64,000 nt of DNA from Pedobacter petrophilus (GTDB lineage Bacteria; Bacteroidota; Bacteroidia; Sphingobacteriales; Sphingobacteriaceae), in NCBI RefSeq assembly GCF_009674725.1, contig NZ_WKKH01000010.1, positions 62,001 through 126,000 of the forward strand, written 5' to 3'. Position 1 is the stretch's first letter. Each line of letters opens with the position of its first letter. Below are positions 37,159 through 46,925 of the stretch, piece by piece. The notes under the pieces were generated by a model. That model did not search any database. It was not told the DNA's origin and worked only from the letters and a program-made list of their open reading frames with translations. The position numbers and the translations under genes are program-made.

Positions 37159-37198
37159 TTTAGGATTTAACCTAACTTAACACAAACAGATTTTTTCT

Positions 37199-38137
37199 AT
37201 GAAAATAGGCCTCGACATAATGGGCGGAGACTATGCTCCCAAAGCAATTGTTTTGGGAGCAATAGCAGCTCATCAATCGCTAAACGCTGGAGAACATTTA
37301 GTTCTTATCGGCGATACCGAACAGATTAAACCCATTCTTACAGAAGAGGGATTTAATCCGGATCATTTTGAATACGTTCATACTGATGAAGTTATTGGTA
37401 TGGGCGAACATCCCACAAAAGCAATCGTTCAGAAACCGAATTCGAGCATTGCTGTTGGTTTTAACCTTTTAAAAGAAGGTAAAATCGATTCTTTTGCAAG
37501 CGCGGGTAACTCTGGCGCAATGCTAGTTGGCGCTGTATTCAGCGTTAAAACTATTCCAGGCATTATTCGGCCTTGTTTATGTTCTATTCTTCCCAAGCTT
37601 AAAGGTGGTACCGGTTTATTATTAGATGTAGGTGCCAATGCAGATTGCAAACCAGATATCCTCCTCCAATTCGGCGTTTTAGGCAGTTTGTACGCCGAAA
37701 ACTTATTCAAGATAGATAATCCAAGGGTTGCTTTAATGAATATCGGCGAAGAAGATGAAAAAGGTAACATGTTAAGCATGGCCACCTTCCCCTTAATGAA
37801 AGAAACCAATCTTTTTAATTTTGTAGGTAACGTAGAAGGAAGAGATCTTTTTAACGATAAATCAGATGTAATCGTTTGCGATGGCTTTACTGGAAATGTA
37901 ATGCTTAAATTAGCTGAATCTTTTTACGTAATTACCATCAAAAAAGGATTGAAAGATGAGTTTTTCGATCGGTTTAATTACGAACAGTACGGTGGAAGTC
38001 CGGTTTTAGGTGTTAACGCTCCTGTGGTTATCGGACATGGAATTTCTAGTCCGCTAGCGGTTAAAAATATGGTTCTGCAATCCAGAGAAATGATTACTAC
38101 GGGATTGGTAGAAAAAATTAGAATGGCATTTAAATAA
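37199..38137 (+). CDS. plsX: Phosphate acyltransferase PlsX
   Basis: PlsX converts acyl-ACP to acyl-phosphate for phospholipid synthesis. The 312-residue protein begins [17 protein letters not shown] and has [14 protein letters not shown] and [12 protein letters not shown]. It sits in the canonical rpmF-plsX-fabH order, 11 bp before fabH. Confidence 0.97.
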   Translation: MKIGLDIMGGDYAPKAIVLGAIAAHQSLNAGEHLVLIGDTEQIKPILTEEGFNPDHFEYVHTDEVIGMGEHPTKAIVQKPNSSIAVGFNLLKEGKIDSFASAGNSGAMLVGAVFSVKTIPGIIRPCLCSILPKLKGGTGLLLDVGANADCKPDILLQFGVLGSLYAENLFKIDNPRVALMNIGEEDEKGNMLSMATFPLMKETNLFNFVGNVEGRDLFNDKSDVIVCDGFTGNVMLKLAESFYVITIKKGLKDEFFDRFNYEQYGGSPVLGVNAPVVIGHGISSPLAVKNMVLQSREMITTGLVEKIRMAFK

Positions 38138-38148
38138 AAATTCTTAAA

Positions 38149-39147
38149 ATGAGTAAAATTCATGCTGCTATTACGGCAGTAAATGGTTACGTTCCCGACT
38201 ATGTACTCACCAACACAGAGTTAGAAACCATGGTTGATACTTCTGATGAGTGGATTACGAGCAGAACCGGCATTAAAGAGCGTAGAATTTTAAAGGGTGA
38301 GGGTTTAGGCACTTCAGATATGGCAGTTCATGCCGTTAATGGTTTACTTAAAAAGAGAGGAATTGATGCATCAGAAATCGAACTTATTATTTTTTGCACT
38401 ACTACTCCCGATTTTACATTCCCTGCAACGGCTAACGTATTGGCTGATAAAATCGGCGCTAAAAATGCCTGGGGTTACGATCTTCAGGCGGCATGTTCAG
38501 GTTTTATCTTTGGCCTGGCAACCGGTGCTTCTTTCGTAGAATCTGGCAGGCATAAAAAAGTATTGGTAGTTGGGGGTGATAAAATGTCGTCAATTATTAA
38601 CTATGAAGACCGTACCACCTGTATCATTTTTGGTGATGGTTGCGGTTGTGCTTTATTGGAGCCAAACGAAGAGGGCTTAGGGATTCAGGATTCTATTTTA
38701 AGAACTGATGGCGCAGGAAGAGATTTTCTGGGCATGAAAGGTGGTGGTTCCGTTCAGCCAGCTACGCATGAAAGCATTGACGCTAAGTTACATTACGCAC
38801 ATCAGGAAGGCCGCACTGTATTTAAATTTGCCGTTACCAATATGGCAGATGTTGCTGCAGAAATTATGGAACGCAATAACCTTACCCCGGATGATGTGGC
38901 ATGGTTAGTTCCACACCAGGCAAACAAACGCATTATTGATGCCACTGCAAACCGCATGGGCGTAACTACCGATAAAGTAATGATCAACATTGAGCGTTAT
39001 GGTAATACGACAAACGGAACCATTCCTTTATGTTTATGGGAATGGGAAGGCCAGTTAAAAAAAGGCGACAACATTGTATTGGCTGCTTTTGGTGGCGGAT
39101 TTACATGGGGTTCAATTTACCTTAAATGGGCTTACGATACTGAATAG
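38149..39147 (+). CDS. fabH: 3-oxoacyl-ACP synthase III
   Basis: This is the 332-residue canonical FabH, condensing acyl-CoA with malonyl-ACP to start fatty-acid chains. Triad: Cys116 in [11 protein letters not shown], His in VPHQANKRI, Asn in RYGNTTNGT. It starts 11 bp after plsX and is followed by accB after 151 bp. A divergent paralogue lies at 28701. Confidence 0.97.
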   Translation: MSKIHAAITAVNGYVPDYVLTNTELETMVDTSDEWITSRTGIKERRILKGEGLGTSDMAVHAVNGLLKKRGIDASEIELIIFCTTTPDFTFPATANVLADKIGAKNAWGYDLQAACSGFIFGLATGASFVESGRHKKVLVVGGDKMSSIINYEDRTTCIIFGDGCGCALLEPNEEGLGIQDSILRTDGAGRDFLGMKGGGSVQPATHESIDAKLHYAHQEGRTVFKFAVTNMADVAAEIMERNNLTPDDVAWLVPHQANKRIIDATANRMGVTTDKVMINIERYGNTTNGTIPLCLWEWEGQLKKGDNIVLAAFGGGFTWGSIYLKWAYDTE

Positions 39148-39298
39148 GAATTTGGGAATGGTAAATAGATAAAGCGAGTATTTAATACGCCTGGTCTATT
39201 TCTTATCCCCCTTCTCAATTTCCCACATAATTAAAAACAAAAAAAGTATAACTTAGTTAATTCATTAACACTATTTTTTACATAACAAGGATTAAAAA

Positions 39299-39766
39299 AT
39301 GGATATCAAACAAATACAGGAACTGATTAAATTTGTTTCTCGTTCTGGAGTAAACGAAGTTGCTATTGAGCAAGAAAACTTCAAGATCACGATTAAAACA
39401 AACCAGGCACCAACTGTTGTGCAGGCTACCGTACCACAAGCGCCGCTTGTACAGGCTGCAGCACCTGTTGCTACAGCTCCTACTGCTCCGATTGCGGCTA
39501 TTCCTGCTGAGGAAGATACCTCAAAATACATTACAATTAAATCTCCAATGATTGGTACATTCTACCGTTCAGCAAGTCCGGAGAAACCGATGTTTGTAAA
39601 TGTTGGTGATGAAGTTGGTATTGGCAAAGTGGTTTGTATTATTGAAGCAATGAAACTTTTCAACGAAATTGAAAGTGAAGTTTCAGGCCGTATCGTTAAA
39701 ATTTTGGTTGATAATGCATCACCAGTTGAGTACGACCAACCTTTATTTTTAGTAGAACCTATTTAG
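39299..39766 (+). CDS. accB: Biotin carboxyl carrier protein of acetyl-CoA carboxylase
   Basis: The 155-residue carrier has a C-terminal biotinyl domain with EAMKLF (biotin on Lys119), preceded by an Ala/Pro/Val-rich flexible linker (about 38-70). The N-terminal helix KQIQELIKFVSRSG is typical. accC follows 105 bp later. Confidence 0.97.
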   Translation: MDIKQIQELIKFVSRSGVNEVAIEQENFKITIKTNQAPTVVQATVPQAPLVQAAAPVATAPTAPIAAIPAEEDTSKYITIKSPMIGTFYRSASPEKPMFVNVGDEVGIGKVVCIIEAMKLFNEIESEVSGRIVKILVDNASPVEYDQPLFLVEPI

Positions 39767-39773
39767 AAATTGA

Positions 39774-39869
39774 TTTCACAGATTTAAGATAATTGCACTG
39801 ATTAATATTAATTATAAGATCGAAAAATCGGTGTAATCCTATCCATCGGTGTAATCATCAATTAAAAAA
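39774..39869. repeat. Degenerate inverted repeat between accB and accC
   Basis: ATTTCACAGATTTAAG near 39774 faces AATCGGTGTAATC near 39824 and ATCGGTGTAATCATC near 39845. This resembles the dispersed 'cacagatt / aatctgtg' repeats of this group, here inside an operon gap, where it would be transcribed. Confidence 0.45.
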
Positions 39870-39871
39870 TT

Positions 39872-41212
39872 ATGTTTAAAAAAATACTAATTGCCAACAG
39901 AGGAGAAATCGCCTTGCGTATTATCCGTACCTGTAAGGAAATGGGCATCAAAACAGTTGCTGTGTACTCTACCGCAGATCGCGAAAGTTTACATGTACGT
40001 TTTGCTGATGAGGCTGTTTGTATTGGCCCGCCTCCGAGTAAAGATTCTTATTTAAATATTCCAAATATCATTTCAGCGGCAGAATTAACCAATGCCGATG
40101 CGATACATCCAGGTTACGGTTTTTTATCAGAAAATGCTAAGTTTTCTAATATCTGCCGTGAATATAACATCAAGTTTATTGGTGCTACACCAGAACAAAT
40201 CAATGGCATGGGCGATAAAGCTTCGGCTAAAGAAACCATGAAAATTGCTGGTGTGCCAACTATTCCAGGTTCGGAAGGCTTACTTACGAGCGTGAAAGAA
40301 GGAATTGCAATTGCCAATGAAATGGGTTATCCGATTATTCTTAAAGCAACCGCTGGTGGTGGTGGCCGTGGGATGCGGGTAGTTTGGAAAGATGAAGATT
40401 TTGAAAATGCCTGGGATAGTGCCCGTCAGGAATCTGGTGCTGCATTTGGTAATGATGGCTTATATCTGGAGAAATATATTGAAGATCCACGCCATATTGA
40501 AATTCAGATTATTGGTGATCAGTATGGTAAAGCCTGTCACTTATCTGAGCGTGACTGTTCTATTCAACGCCGCCATCAGAAATTAGTAGAAGAATCTCCT
40601 TCTCCGTTTATGACAGAGGAACTTCGTGTAAGAATGGGTGAAGCTGCCATTAAAGGCGCAACGGCTGTAAATTATGAAGGTGCCGGTACAATCGAATTTT
40701 TGGTTGATAAACACCGTAACTTCTACTTTATGGAAATGAACACCCGGATTCAGGTGGAGCATCCGGTTACGGAAGAGGTAATTAACTTCGATTTAATTAA
40801 AGAGCAGATAAAAGTTGCTGCCGGAATTCCGATTTCAGGTAAAAACTATTTCCCGGATATGCACGCAATCGAGTGTCGCATTAATGCAGAAGATCCGGCT
40901 AATAATTTCCGTCCTTCTCCAGGAAGAATTTCCAATTTCCACTCTCCTGGTGGACATGGGGTTCGTGTAGATACGCATGTATATGCCGGTTATTCTATTC
41001 CGTCTAACTACGATTCGATGATTGCAAAGTTAATTTGCGTGGCACAAACCCGCGAAGAAGCGATTTGTACCATGGAACGTGCCTTAGGAGAATTTGTTAT
41101 TGAAGGTGTTAAAACAACTATCCCTTTTCATTTACAATTGATGAAAGACCCGAACTTTAGAGCCGGTAATTTCACAACAAAGTTTATGGAAACGTTTGAG
41201 TTCACAGAATAA
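39872..41212 (+). CDS. accC: Biotin carboxylase subunit of acetyl-CoA carboxylase
   Basis: AccC carboxylates biotin on AccB with ATP and bicarbonate. The 446-residue ATP-grasp enzyme has [11 protein letters not shown] (ATP lid), [13 protein letters not shown], and [16 protein letters not shown] with active-site Glu/Asn/Arg. It ends at a strong terminator (41235-41269). Confidence 0.98.
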   Translation: MFKKILIANRGEIALRIIRTCKEMGIKTVAVYSTADRESLHVRFADEAVCIGPPPSKDSYLNIPNIISAAELTNADAIHPGYGFLSENAKFSNICREYNIKFIGATPEQINGMGDKASAKETMKIAGVPTIPGSEGLLTSVKEGIAIANEMGYPIILKATAGGGGRGMRVVWKDEDFENAWDSARQESGAAFGNDGLYLEKYIEDPRHIEIQIIGDQYGKACHLSERDCSIQRRHQKLVEESPSPFMTEELRVRMGEAAIKGATAVNYEGAGTIEFLVDKHRNFYFMEMNTRIQVEHPVTEEVINFDLIKEQIKVAAGIPISGKNYFPDMHAIECRINAEDPANNFRPSPGRISNFHSPGGHGVRVDTHVYAGYSIPSNYDSMIAKLICVAQTREEAICTMERALGEFVIEGVKTTIPFHLQLMKDPNFRAGNFTTKFMETFEFTE

Positions 41213-41234
41213 AAACCATATTAAAAGATAATAG

Positions 41235-41269
41235 AATCCCATTTTGTATAAAAACAAAATGGGATTTTT
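41235..41269 (+). terminator. Rho-independent terminator of the fatty-acid cluster
   Basis: A 13-bp perfect stem (41235-41247 with 41254-41266, 6-nt loop) ends in a TTTTT run, 22 bp after accC. Confidence 0.9.
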
Positions 41270-41297
41270 CGCGATTTAAATTTTAGAATTATTTTAT

Positions 41298-41305
41298 TAA
41301 ATTTG
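41298..41305 (+). promoter_or_regulatory. -7 element of the YoeB-type module, leaderless arrangement
   Basis: TAAATTTG matches TAnnTTTG and ends 3 nt before ATG 41309. Confidence 0.5.
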
Positions 41306-41308
41306 ATT

Positions 41309-41506
41309 ATGGAAACATTAATTGTACATCCCGAAAATAAAGCTCAGTTGAATGCTGTGAAACAAGTTTTGAAGGCGATGAAAATTTCTTTTGAAAGGAA
41401 AGAGAAACCATATAATCCTGAGTTTGTGGCAAAAATTCAGGAATCTGATCAAAATTACAAGGCTGGCAAATTTAAAATTATTAAAGTTGAAGATTTATGG
41501 AAATAG
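41309..41506 (+). CDS. Antitoxin of a YoeB-type module (DUF2683-like)
   Basis: The start is taken as ATG 41309; the longer frame uses a TTG that is part of the -7 element. The 65-residue protein has METLIVHPENKAQLNAVKQ, then a basic helix and the C-terminal toxin-binding tail (KIIKVEDLWK). It overlaps the toxin gene by 10 bp. Confidence 0.82.
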   Translation: METLIVHPENKAQLNAVKQVLKAMKISFERKEKPYNPEFVAKIQESDQNYKAGKFKIIKVEDLWK

Positions 41507-41763
41507 CCTTTGATGAAGTTGCCGAAAAAGATCTTCTTTTTTGGAAAAAATCAGGTAATAAGGCTATTCAAAATAAAATTCAGGAATTAATACAATCAAT
41601 TGCATTATCTCCATTCCACGGAATCGGTAAGCCAGAGCCGCTAAAATATAATCTGGGAGGAAAGTGGTCAAGAAGGATAAATTCTGAACATAGAATTATT
41701 TATGAAGTTTTAGAGGATGAACAGCTTATCAAAATACATTCATTAAAAGGCCATTATAATTAA
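41497..41763 (+). CDS. Txe/YoeB family toxin
   Basis: The 88-residue protein ends with the YoeB pattern: GIGKPEPLKYNLGGKWSRRI, NSEHRIIYEV and SLKGHYN. YoeB toxins cleave mRNA at the ribosomal A site; the Glu/Arg/His residues of the active site are kept. It is coupled to the antitoxin by a 10-bp overlap and ends at a terminator (41829-41860). Confidence 0.92.
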   Translation: MEIAFDEVAEKDLLFWKKSGNKAIQNKIQELIQSIALSPFHGIGKPEPLKYNLGGKWSRRINSEHRIIYEVLEDEQLIKIHSLKGHYN

Positions 41764-41828
41764 TATTCAAATCAGCCATTAAAATATTTCTAATAAAAGT
41801 TTAAACTATTTCTATATTTAACACGTAC

Positions 41829-41860
41829 ATACCATTCTATTCGTTTAGAATGGTATTTTT
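41829..41860 (+). terminator. Rho-independent terminator of the YoeB module
   Basis: ATACCATTCTA (41829-41839) pairs with TAGAATGGTAT (41846-41856), 11 bp with a 6-nt loop, then TTTT. The tail overlaps the tatC -7 element. Confidence 0.85.
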
Positions 41861-41861
41861 G
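41854..41861 (+). promoter_or_regulatory. -7 element of tatC inside the terminator tail
   Basis: TATTTTTG, a perfect TAnnTTTG, uses the last bases of the terminator stem and its T run. ATG 41870 is 8 nt further on. Confidence 0.5.
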
Positions 41862-41869
41862 TTTTCAAC

Positions 41870-42754
41870 ATGAGCGACACTACAGAAAAAACATCCCTTA
41901 AAAAAGCAATTGGACAAAAAGGTACAACCTTAGAGGCAGAAATGTCTTTTTTCGATCACCTTGATGTACTCCGCAAACATTTAATCAGAGCCGTAATTGC
42001 CATCGGCGTATTTACAGGTATCGCCTTTTATTTTAATGAAGATATTTTAGATAAAGTAATTTTTGGTCCAAAGAAACCTGATTTCTGGACCTACCGGATG
42101 ATGTGTAACCTGGTAGACCGTTTTCCATCATTAGGTAAAGACATGTGTATTACCAAAATTAATGGTGAGATCATTAACACAGAAATGGCTGGTCAGTTCA
42201 ATCTGCAGCTTAATGTGTGCGTAATGTGCGGTATTATTGCCGGCTTTCCATATCTGCTCTGGGAAATCTGGCGCTTCATTAAACCTGCTCTGCACGAAAA
42301 TGAAAGAAAATCTGCCAGCGGTTTCGTATTCTTCGCATCCGTTCTTTTTATTGTAGGTATTCTCTTTGGATATTTCATTGTTTGTCCGCTTTCGGTTAAC
42401 TTCTTAACAGGTTACACCGTAAGTGCTGAGATTAAAAATACGTTCACCGTTGATTCCTATCTTTCATCGGTATCTACTTTAACGCTGGGTACCGGAATTA
42501 TTTTCGAACTTCCTGTCATTATTTTCATCCTTTCAAAATTAGGATTAATGACGCCGAAACTGATGAGATCAAGCAGAAGATATGCAGCCGTTATTATTTT
42601 AATTATTGCAGCGATTGTTACGCCAACTCCAGATATTATGACGATGTTAATTGTAGCAACACCGCTATTCTTATTGTATGAGTTAAGTATTTTCGTTTCT
42701 GCCTATATCGAAAGACAAAAGAAAAAAGCCGAAAAAGCATTCTACGCTAACTAA
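41870..42754 (+). CDS. tatC: Sec-independent protein translocase TatC
   Basis: TatC recognises twin-arginine signal peptides. The 294-residue protein has six transmembrane helices and the conserved MSFFDHLDVLRKHLIRA near the N-terminus (with Glu replaced by the Asp of HLDVLRK) and PYLLWEIWRFIKPALHENER. No tatA/B is nearby. It may be cotranscribed with rpiB, 46 bp on, although rpiB has its own -7 element. Confidence 0.95.
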   Translation: MSDTTEKTSLKKAIGQKGTTLEAEMSFFDHLDVLRKHLIRAVIAIGVFTGIAFYFNEDILDKVIFGPKKPDFWTYRMMCNLVDRFPSLGKDMCITKINGEIINTEMAGQFNLQLNVCVMCGIIAGFPYLLWEIWRFIKPALHENERKSASGFVFFASVLFIVGILFGYFIVCPLSVNFLTGYTVSAEIKNTFTVDSYLSSVSTLTLGTGIIFELPVIIFILSKLGLMTPKLMRSSRRYAAVIILIIAAIVTPTPDIMTMLIVATPLFLLYELSIFVSAYIERQKKKAEKAFYAN

Positions 42755-42789
42755 CAAAAACATTACGAACAGATTTTATAATTTCTGTA

Positions 42790-42797
42790 TAAATTTG
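42790..42797 (+). promoter_or_regulatory. -7 element of rpiB, leaderless arrangement
   Basis: TAAATTTG ends 3 nt before ATG 42801. The longer frame would start with the TTG of this element, so ATG 42801 is preferred. Confidence 0.6.
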
Positions 42798-42800
42798 CAC

Positions 42801-43238
42801 ATGTCTGAGACAAAAGTTAAAATCGCAATTGGCGGAGATCATGCAGGCTTTGAATACAAAGAAATATTAAAGGATTTTTTAAAAGAATACGAAATTAAAG
42901 ATTTCGGCCCATCCTCATCAGCTTCGGTTGATTACCCGGATTTTGCTCATCCTTTGGCCTCCGCTGTAGAAAATGGCGAATTTGATTACGGCATTTTGCT
43001 TTGTGGCTCGGCCAATGGTGTAGCCATTACCGCTAATAAACACAGTGGAATAAGGGCTGGGTTATGCTGGGAAAATGAAGTGGCCGCTTTAGTTCGTAAA
43101 CATAACGATGCAAATATTTTATGTATCCCTTCCAGGTTTGTCTCAGAAGAGCTGGCAAAAGAAATTACAACAACGTTTTTAAATACTGAATTTGAAGGTG
43201 GTCGCCATCAAAACAGAGTTGATAAAATTTCTTGTTAA
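42801..43238 (+). CDS. rpiB: Ribose-5-phosphate isomerase B
   Basis: RpiB interconverts ribose-5-phosphate and ribulose-5-phosphate. The 145-residue protein has IAIGGDHAGFEYK, VDYPDFAHPLA, and the active-site Cys in YGILLCGSANGVAI; the phosphate-binding HNDANILCIPSRF is also present. The M28 peptidase gene follows 26 bp later. Confidence 0.95.
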   Translation: MSETKVKIAIGGDHAGFEYKEILKDFLKEYEIKDFGPSSSASVDYPDFAHPLASAVENGEFDYGILLCGSANGVAITANKHSGIRAGLCWENEVAALVRKHNDANILCIPSRFVSEELAKEITTTFLNTEFEGGRHQNRVDKISC

Positions 43239-43264
43239 TTAAAAACTAATCTAACTATTCAATA

Positions 43265-44899
43265 ATGAACAAAAAATTTCTAACCCTTGGCTTAGCGTCA
43301 TTCTTTGCGCTTGGCTGCTATGCGCAGGTTAAGCCACTTGTACCCAACAAAGATGCCATGCGTTTCAGCAAGGCCATTAATAAGGATAACGCTTACAAAC
43401 ATCTTTCGGTACTCGCTTCTGATGCGTATGAAGGACGTGAAACCGGAAAAAAAGGTGCCTGGATGGCCGCAGATTATATCCGTGATTATTTTAAATCATT
43501 AGGTTTAAAAGGCCCTGTTGACGGAAGCTATTTTCAGAAAATTGATTTGGTAAGCTATGCCTTAAGCGAAAGCATGTTAACCATTAATGGCCAGCCAAAA
43601 GTTGCATATAAAGACTTTATAATTGCCAGCAATGCTGTAGGCACTAAGGGTTTTACATTCAGCAGCGATGATTTAATTTTTGCAGGTTATGGTGTATCTG
43701 GTGATAATTATAATGATTATGAAGGAATAGATGTAGCAGGTAAAATTGTGGTGATTTTTTTAAATGGAGACCCGGCAAAAACTACGGAACCAAATGACCG
43801 CCGTGCCGCAATGATGGCCAAATCAAGAAAAATAAATTACCTGGCACAAAATAAAGCAAAAGCAGTAATTCTGATTGATCCAACATTGGATAATCTTTCT
43901 GAAGAACGTAAGGTAGCTTTACAATCGGGCCAAATGGTGATGAAATCTAAGGAAACAGTAGAAAGGATGGAAAAAATGAATCCTTTTACTACCATTTCCA
44001 TATCCACCGCTACCGCAGACGAAATCTTGAAAGTAGCCAATACTTCAGTAGCAGACATTCAGAAAAAAATTACAGAGACTAAAAAACCAGCTTCACAAAC
44101 CATCAATATTGCACTTTCTGCAAGTGCAATGAAGAATGAAACACCACTTCGTTGCGAAAATGTATTAGGCTTTTTAGAAGGTTCTGATCAAAAACTAAAG
44201 CAAGAAGTTTTGGTTTTGACTGGTCATTACGATCATATCGGCATTACGCCGGATGCACCAGGTGCGGATAAAATCAACAATGGTGCTGATGATGATGGCT
44301 CTGGCACCACCGGCGTATTGCTAATGGCTAAAGCGTTTACTGATGCAAAGAAAGCAGGAAGAGGTCCTAAACGGAGTATTTTATTCATGACTGTAGTAGG
44401 TGAAGAAAAAGGACTTTGGGGTTCTGACTGGTATTCTGAACATCCTGTATTCCCGGTTGAAAATACAATTGCAGATCTAAATACGGATATGATTGGCCGT
44501 ATTGGCGAAGAATATCTTGGCAAACCAGATTCGGCGAATTACATCTATTCTGTAGGCTCGAAAATGCTGAGTACTGAGCTTGGTCTGCTGAGTGAGCAGG
44601 TAAATGCAACCTATACCAAAATGAAACTGGATTATAAATATGATGATCCGAAAGATACCCAACGCATTTATTATCGTTCAGATCATTACAACTTCGCTAA
44701 GTTAGGCATTCCGATTATCTTCTATTATGATGGAATGTTAGAGCAGGATTACCACAAGCCGGGTGATGAGGTAAGTAAAATCAACTTCCCATTATTGGCT
44801 AAAAGAACACAATTAACATACTATACAGCCTGGGAATTAGCCAACAGAGCGAAAAGACCTGCTGTAGATTCAGATGGAAAAGGTAATTTAAAGAAATAA
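43265..44899 (+). CDS. Secreted M28-family metallopeptidase
   Basis: The 544-residue protein has a signal peptide (cleaved near CYAQ), a protease-associated insertion (about 130-290) and an M28 zinc aminopeptidase domain. Zinc ligands and catalytic residues are visible: TGHYDHIG, NNGADDDGSGTTG, VVGEEKGLWGS, NTDMIGR and the last His in YYRSDHYNF. It is likely an exported aminopeptidase. A terminator follows at 44915-44943. Confidence 0.93.
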   Translation: MNKKFLTLGLASFFALGCYAQVKPLVPNKDAMRFSKAINKDNAYKHLSVLASDAYEGRETGKKGAWMAADYIRDYFKSLGLKGPVDGSYFQKIDLVSYALSESMLTINGQPKVAYKDFIIASNAVGTKGFTFSSDDLIFAGYGVSGDNYNDYEGIDVAGKIVVIFLNGDPAKTTEPNDRRAAMMAKSRKINYLAQNKAKAVILIDPTLDNLSEERKVALQSGQMVMKSKETVERMEKMNPFTTISISTATADEILKVANTSVADIQKKITETKKPASQTINIALSASAMKNETPLRCENVLGFLEGSDQKLKQEVLVLTGHYDHIGITPDAPGADKINNGADDDGSGTTGVLLMAKAFTDAKKAGRGPKRSILFMTVVGEEKGLWGSDWYSEHPVFPVENTIADLNTDMIGRIGEEYLGKPDSANYIYSVGSKMLSTELGLLSEQVNATYTKMKLDYKYDDPKDTQRIYYRSDHYNFAKLGIPIIFYYDGMLEQDYHKPGDEVSKINFPLLAKRTQLTYYTAWELANRAKRPAVDSDGKGNLKK

Positions 44900-44914
44900 T
44901 AAAGTCATAAAATT

Positions 44915-44943
44915 AAGCCTCCTGATATTCGGGAGGCTTTTTT
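44915..44943 (+). terminator. Rho-independent terminator after the M28 peptidase
   Basis: AAGCCTCC (44915-44922) pairs with GGAGGCTT (44932-44939), followed by TTTTT. Confidence 0.85.
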
Positions 44944-44976
44944 ATGCACATTACTTTCCGTGCCTGCTTAAATTCT

Positions 44977-44984
44977 TATCTTTG
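44977..44984 (+). promoter_or_regulatory. -7 element of the lutB-like gene, leaderless arrangement
   Basis: TATCTTTG ends 4 nt before ATG 44989 (ATGATG). Confidence 0.6.
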
Positions 44985-44988
44985 ATTT

Positions 44989-46377
44989 ATGATGAAAACT
45001 GCCGAGGAATTTTTAGAGAAATCTGATGAGAAAGCTTTCGATTTACCGCATCGTAAAACCATAAATTTTAACATTGGAAAATACAATACGGCTGTTGAAC
45101 GTGGCTTATCAAAATTCGAAAACCTCGAAGCATCTAAGAAAAAAGCGCATGTGCTGAAATGGCGGGTAATGGAGAATCTTGATAAGTTCTTACCGGAGTT
45201 CGAATCGAATTTTCAGCGCCGCGGGGGCAAAGTAATTTGGGCTAATGATGCAGAAGAAGCGCAGAAAGAAATCTTAAACATCATCAAAAGAAATAACGGC
45301 AAAACGGTTATCAAATCCAAATCGATGACCACCGAAGAAATTCATTTAAATGATTTTCTGGAAAGCAATCAAATCGAATCTCTAGAGAGTGATTTAGGCG
45401 AATACATTGTTCAGCTGCTTGGCCAGGCACCTTATCATATTGTTACGCCGGCTATGCACCTCAGTGCAACAGACATTGCAAAACTATTTCATGATAAGTT
45501 TGGCACGCCTATAGATGCAACGCCACCACAACTCGTACAAAAAGCCCGCGAACTGCTTCGCGACAAATATTTGAAAGCAGATATAGGTATCAGCGGAGGA
45601 AATTTTCTGGTCGCAGATACCGGTAGCATTGCACTAACAGAAAACGAAGGGAATGCGCGCTTAAGTACAACCTTTCCTAAAATCCATATTGCAATTGTTG
45701 GTATTGAAAAGATTATCCCATCCATGGCTGATCTGGATTTGCTATGGCCCCTATTGGCTTCCCATGGAACTGGCCAGAATTTAACAGTCTATAACACTAT
45801 TTTAAGCGGACCACGACAGCCAAATGAAACGGATGGCCCGGAAGAAATGTATGTGATCCTTTTAGACAATGGCAGAACCAATTTATTAGCTCAAAAAGAT
45901 CAACGCCAGGGTTTATATTGCATCCGTTGCGGCGCGTGTTTAAATGCCTGTCCGGTTTATAAAAATATTGGTGGTCATACCTATAACACTACCTACAGCG
46001 GACCAATAGGCGCTGTCATCACCCCACATTTAAAAGGCATGGAAGAGTTTAAACACTTAAGCTATGCCTCTAGCCTTTGTGGAAAATGTTCTGAAGTTTG
46101 CCCCGTTAAGATTGATATCCATAAAATGTTATTGCTTAACCGCAGAGACGCGGCTGCAACTCACGAAAACGGTAAGGTAGAAGAAATGGGCTGGGGAATG
46201 TTTAACCGGATGATGCAAAAACGTAAATGGATGGATTTATTTGGCGGAAAGGTTAAAAACTTCATGCTGAAAACTTTCTTCAAAAAAAGCTGGGGCAAGT
46301 ATCGTGAAATGCCCAAAGTGGCAGATAAATCTTTTGCAAAGCAGTATGAAGAGATGAAGAAAAGCCGGGAGTCTTAA
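44989..46377 (+). CDS. lutB: LutB-like iron-sulfur protein (lactate utilisation)
   Basis: The 462-residue protein has an N-terminal LUD domain (AEEAQKEI, GGNFLVADTGSIALTENEGN) and two 4Fe-4S motifs, CIRCGACLNACPVYKNIGG and CGKCSEVCPVKIDIHK. LutB with LutA and LutC oxidises L-lactate to pyruvate, but lutA/lutC are not next to it. The gene is monocistronic with a strong promoter. Confidence 0.88.
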   Translation: MMKTAEEFLEKSDEKAFDLPHRKTINFNIGKYNTAVERGLSKFENLEASKKKAHVLKWRVMENLDKFLPEFESNFQRRGGKVIWANDAEEAQKEILNIIKRNNGKTVIKSKSMTTEEIHLNDFLESNQIESLESDLGEYIVQLLGQAPYHIVTPAMHLSATDIAKLFHDKFGTPIDATPPQLVQKARELLRDKYLKADIGISGGNFLVADTGSIALTENEGNARLSTTFPKIHIAIVGIEKIIPSMADLDLLWPLLASHGTGQNLTVYNTILSGPRQPNETDGPEEMYVILLDNGRTNLLAQKDQRQGLYCIRCGACLNACPVYKNIGGHTYNTTYSGPIGAVITPHLKGMEEFKHLSYASSLCGKCSEVCPVKIDIHKMLLLNRRDAAATHENGKVEEMGWGMFNRMMQKRKWMDLFGGKVKNFMLKTFFKKSWGKYREMPKVADKSFAKQYEEMKKSRES

Positions 46378-46440
46378 GAATAATACCTCTTTGCTGCATA
46401 TTTAGAATTTCAATAAGTAAATTAGAGATAAATTAATCTT

Positions 46441-46674
46441 ATGCCAACACTCTTTATCGTTTTTGGATTGCGGTTTTTCTTTTACTCAAATGAGCACTTA
46501 CCTATCCATGTTCATGTTAGAAATGCTGATGGGGAGGCAAAGTTTGAAGTAGAAGAAGTAAAACTGACATCCAATAAAGGTTTAAAAAATAAAGATATTA
46601 GCCTTGCAATAGCATTAATTGAGGAAAATAAGGAGATCATAATTAACAAATGGAATGAATATCATGGAAAATAA
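46441..46674 (+). CDS. DUF4160 family protein
   Basis: This 77-residue protein has the DUF4160 pattern LRFFFYSNEHLPIHVHVRN, DGEAKFEVEEVKL and EEIIxKWNEYHG. DUF4160 genes are often followed directly by DUF2442 genes, as here (20-bp overlap), and the pair has been suggested to be toxin-antitoxin-like. No catalytic residues are established. Confidence 0.82.
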   Translation: MPTLFIVFGLRFFFYSNEHLPIHVHVRNADGEAKFEVEEVKLTSNKGLKNKDISLAIALIEENKEIIINKWNEYHGK

Positions 46675-46906
46675 CATCACTAAAGTGTGGATAGAAAATG
46701 ATAGCATCCACATAGAAACAAAAACAGGAGAAACAAAAAGCCATCCTTTAAGCTGGTTTCCGCGGCTTTCTAATGCACCAAAGGAACTTTTAGAAAACTT
46801 TAGTTTATCTCCGTTTGGAATTCACTGGGAAGAACTTGATGAAGATTTAAGCTATGAGGGCTTCTTTACCTATACGCATCAACCTCCTGTTTTAGAGAAA
46901 AAATAG
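46655..46906 (+). CDS. DUF2442 family protein
   Basis: The 83-residue protein matches DUF2442: KVWIENDSIHIETKTGE, HPLSWFPRLSNAPKELLEN, GIHWEELDEDLSYEGFF. The first ATG (46655) lies inside the DUF4160 gene; a second at 46664 is equally possible. Probably the partner of the DUF4160 protein. The E1 gene follows after 19 bp and may be cotranscribed. Confidence 0.82.
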   Translation: MNIMENNITKVWIENDSIHIETKTGETKSHPLSWFPRLSNAPKELLENFSLSPFGIHWEELDEDLSYEGFFTYTHQPPVLEKK

Positions 46907-46925
46907 TTCCCCAGCCAAATTCCAT

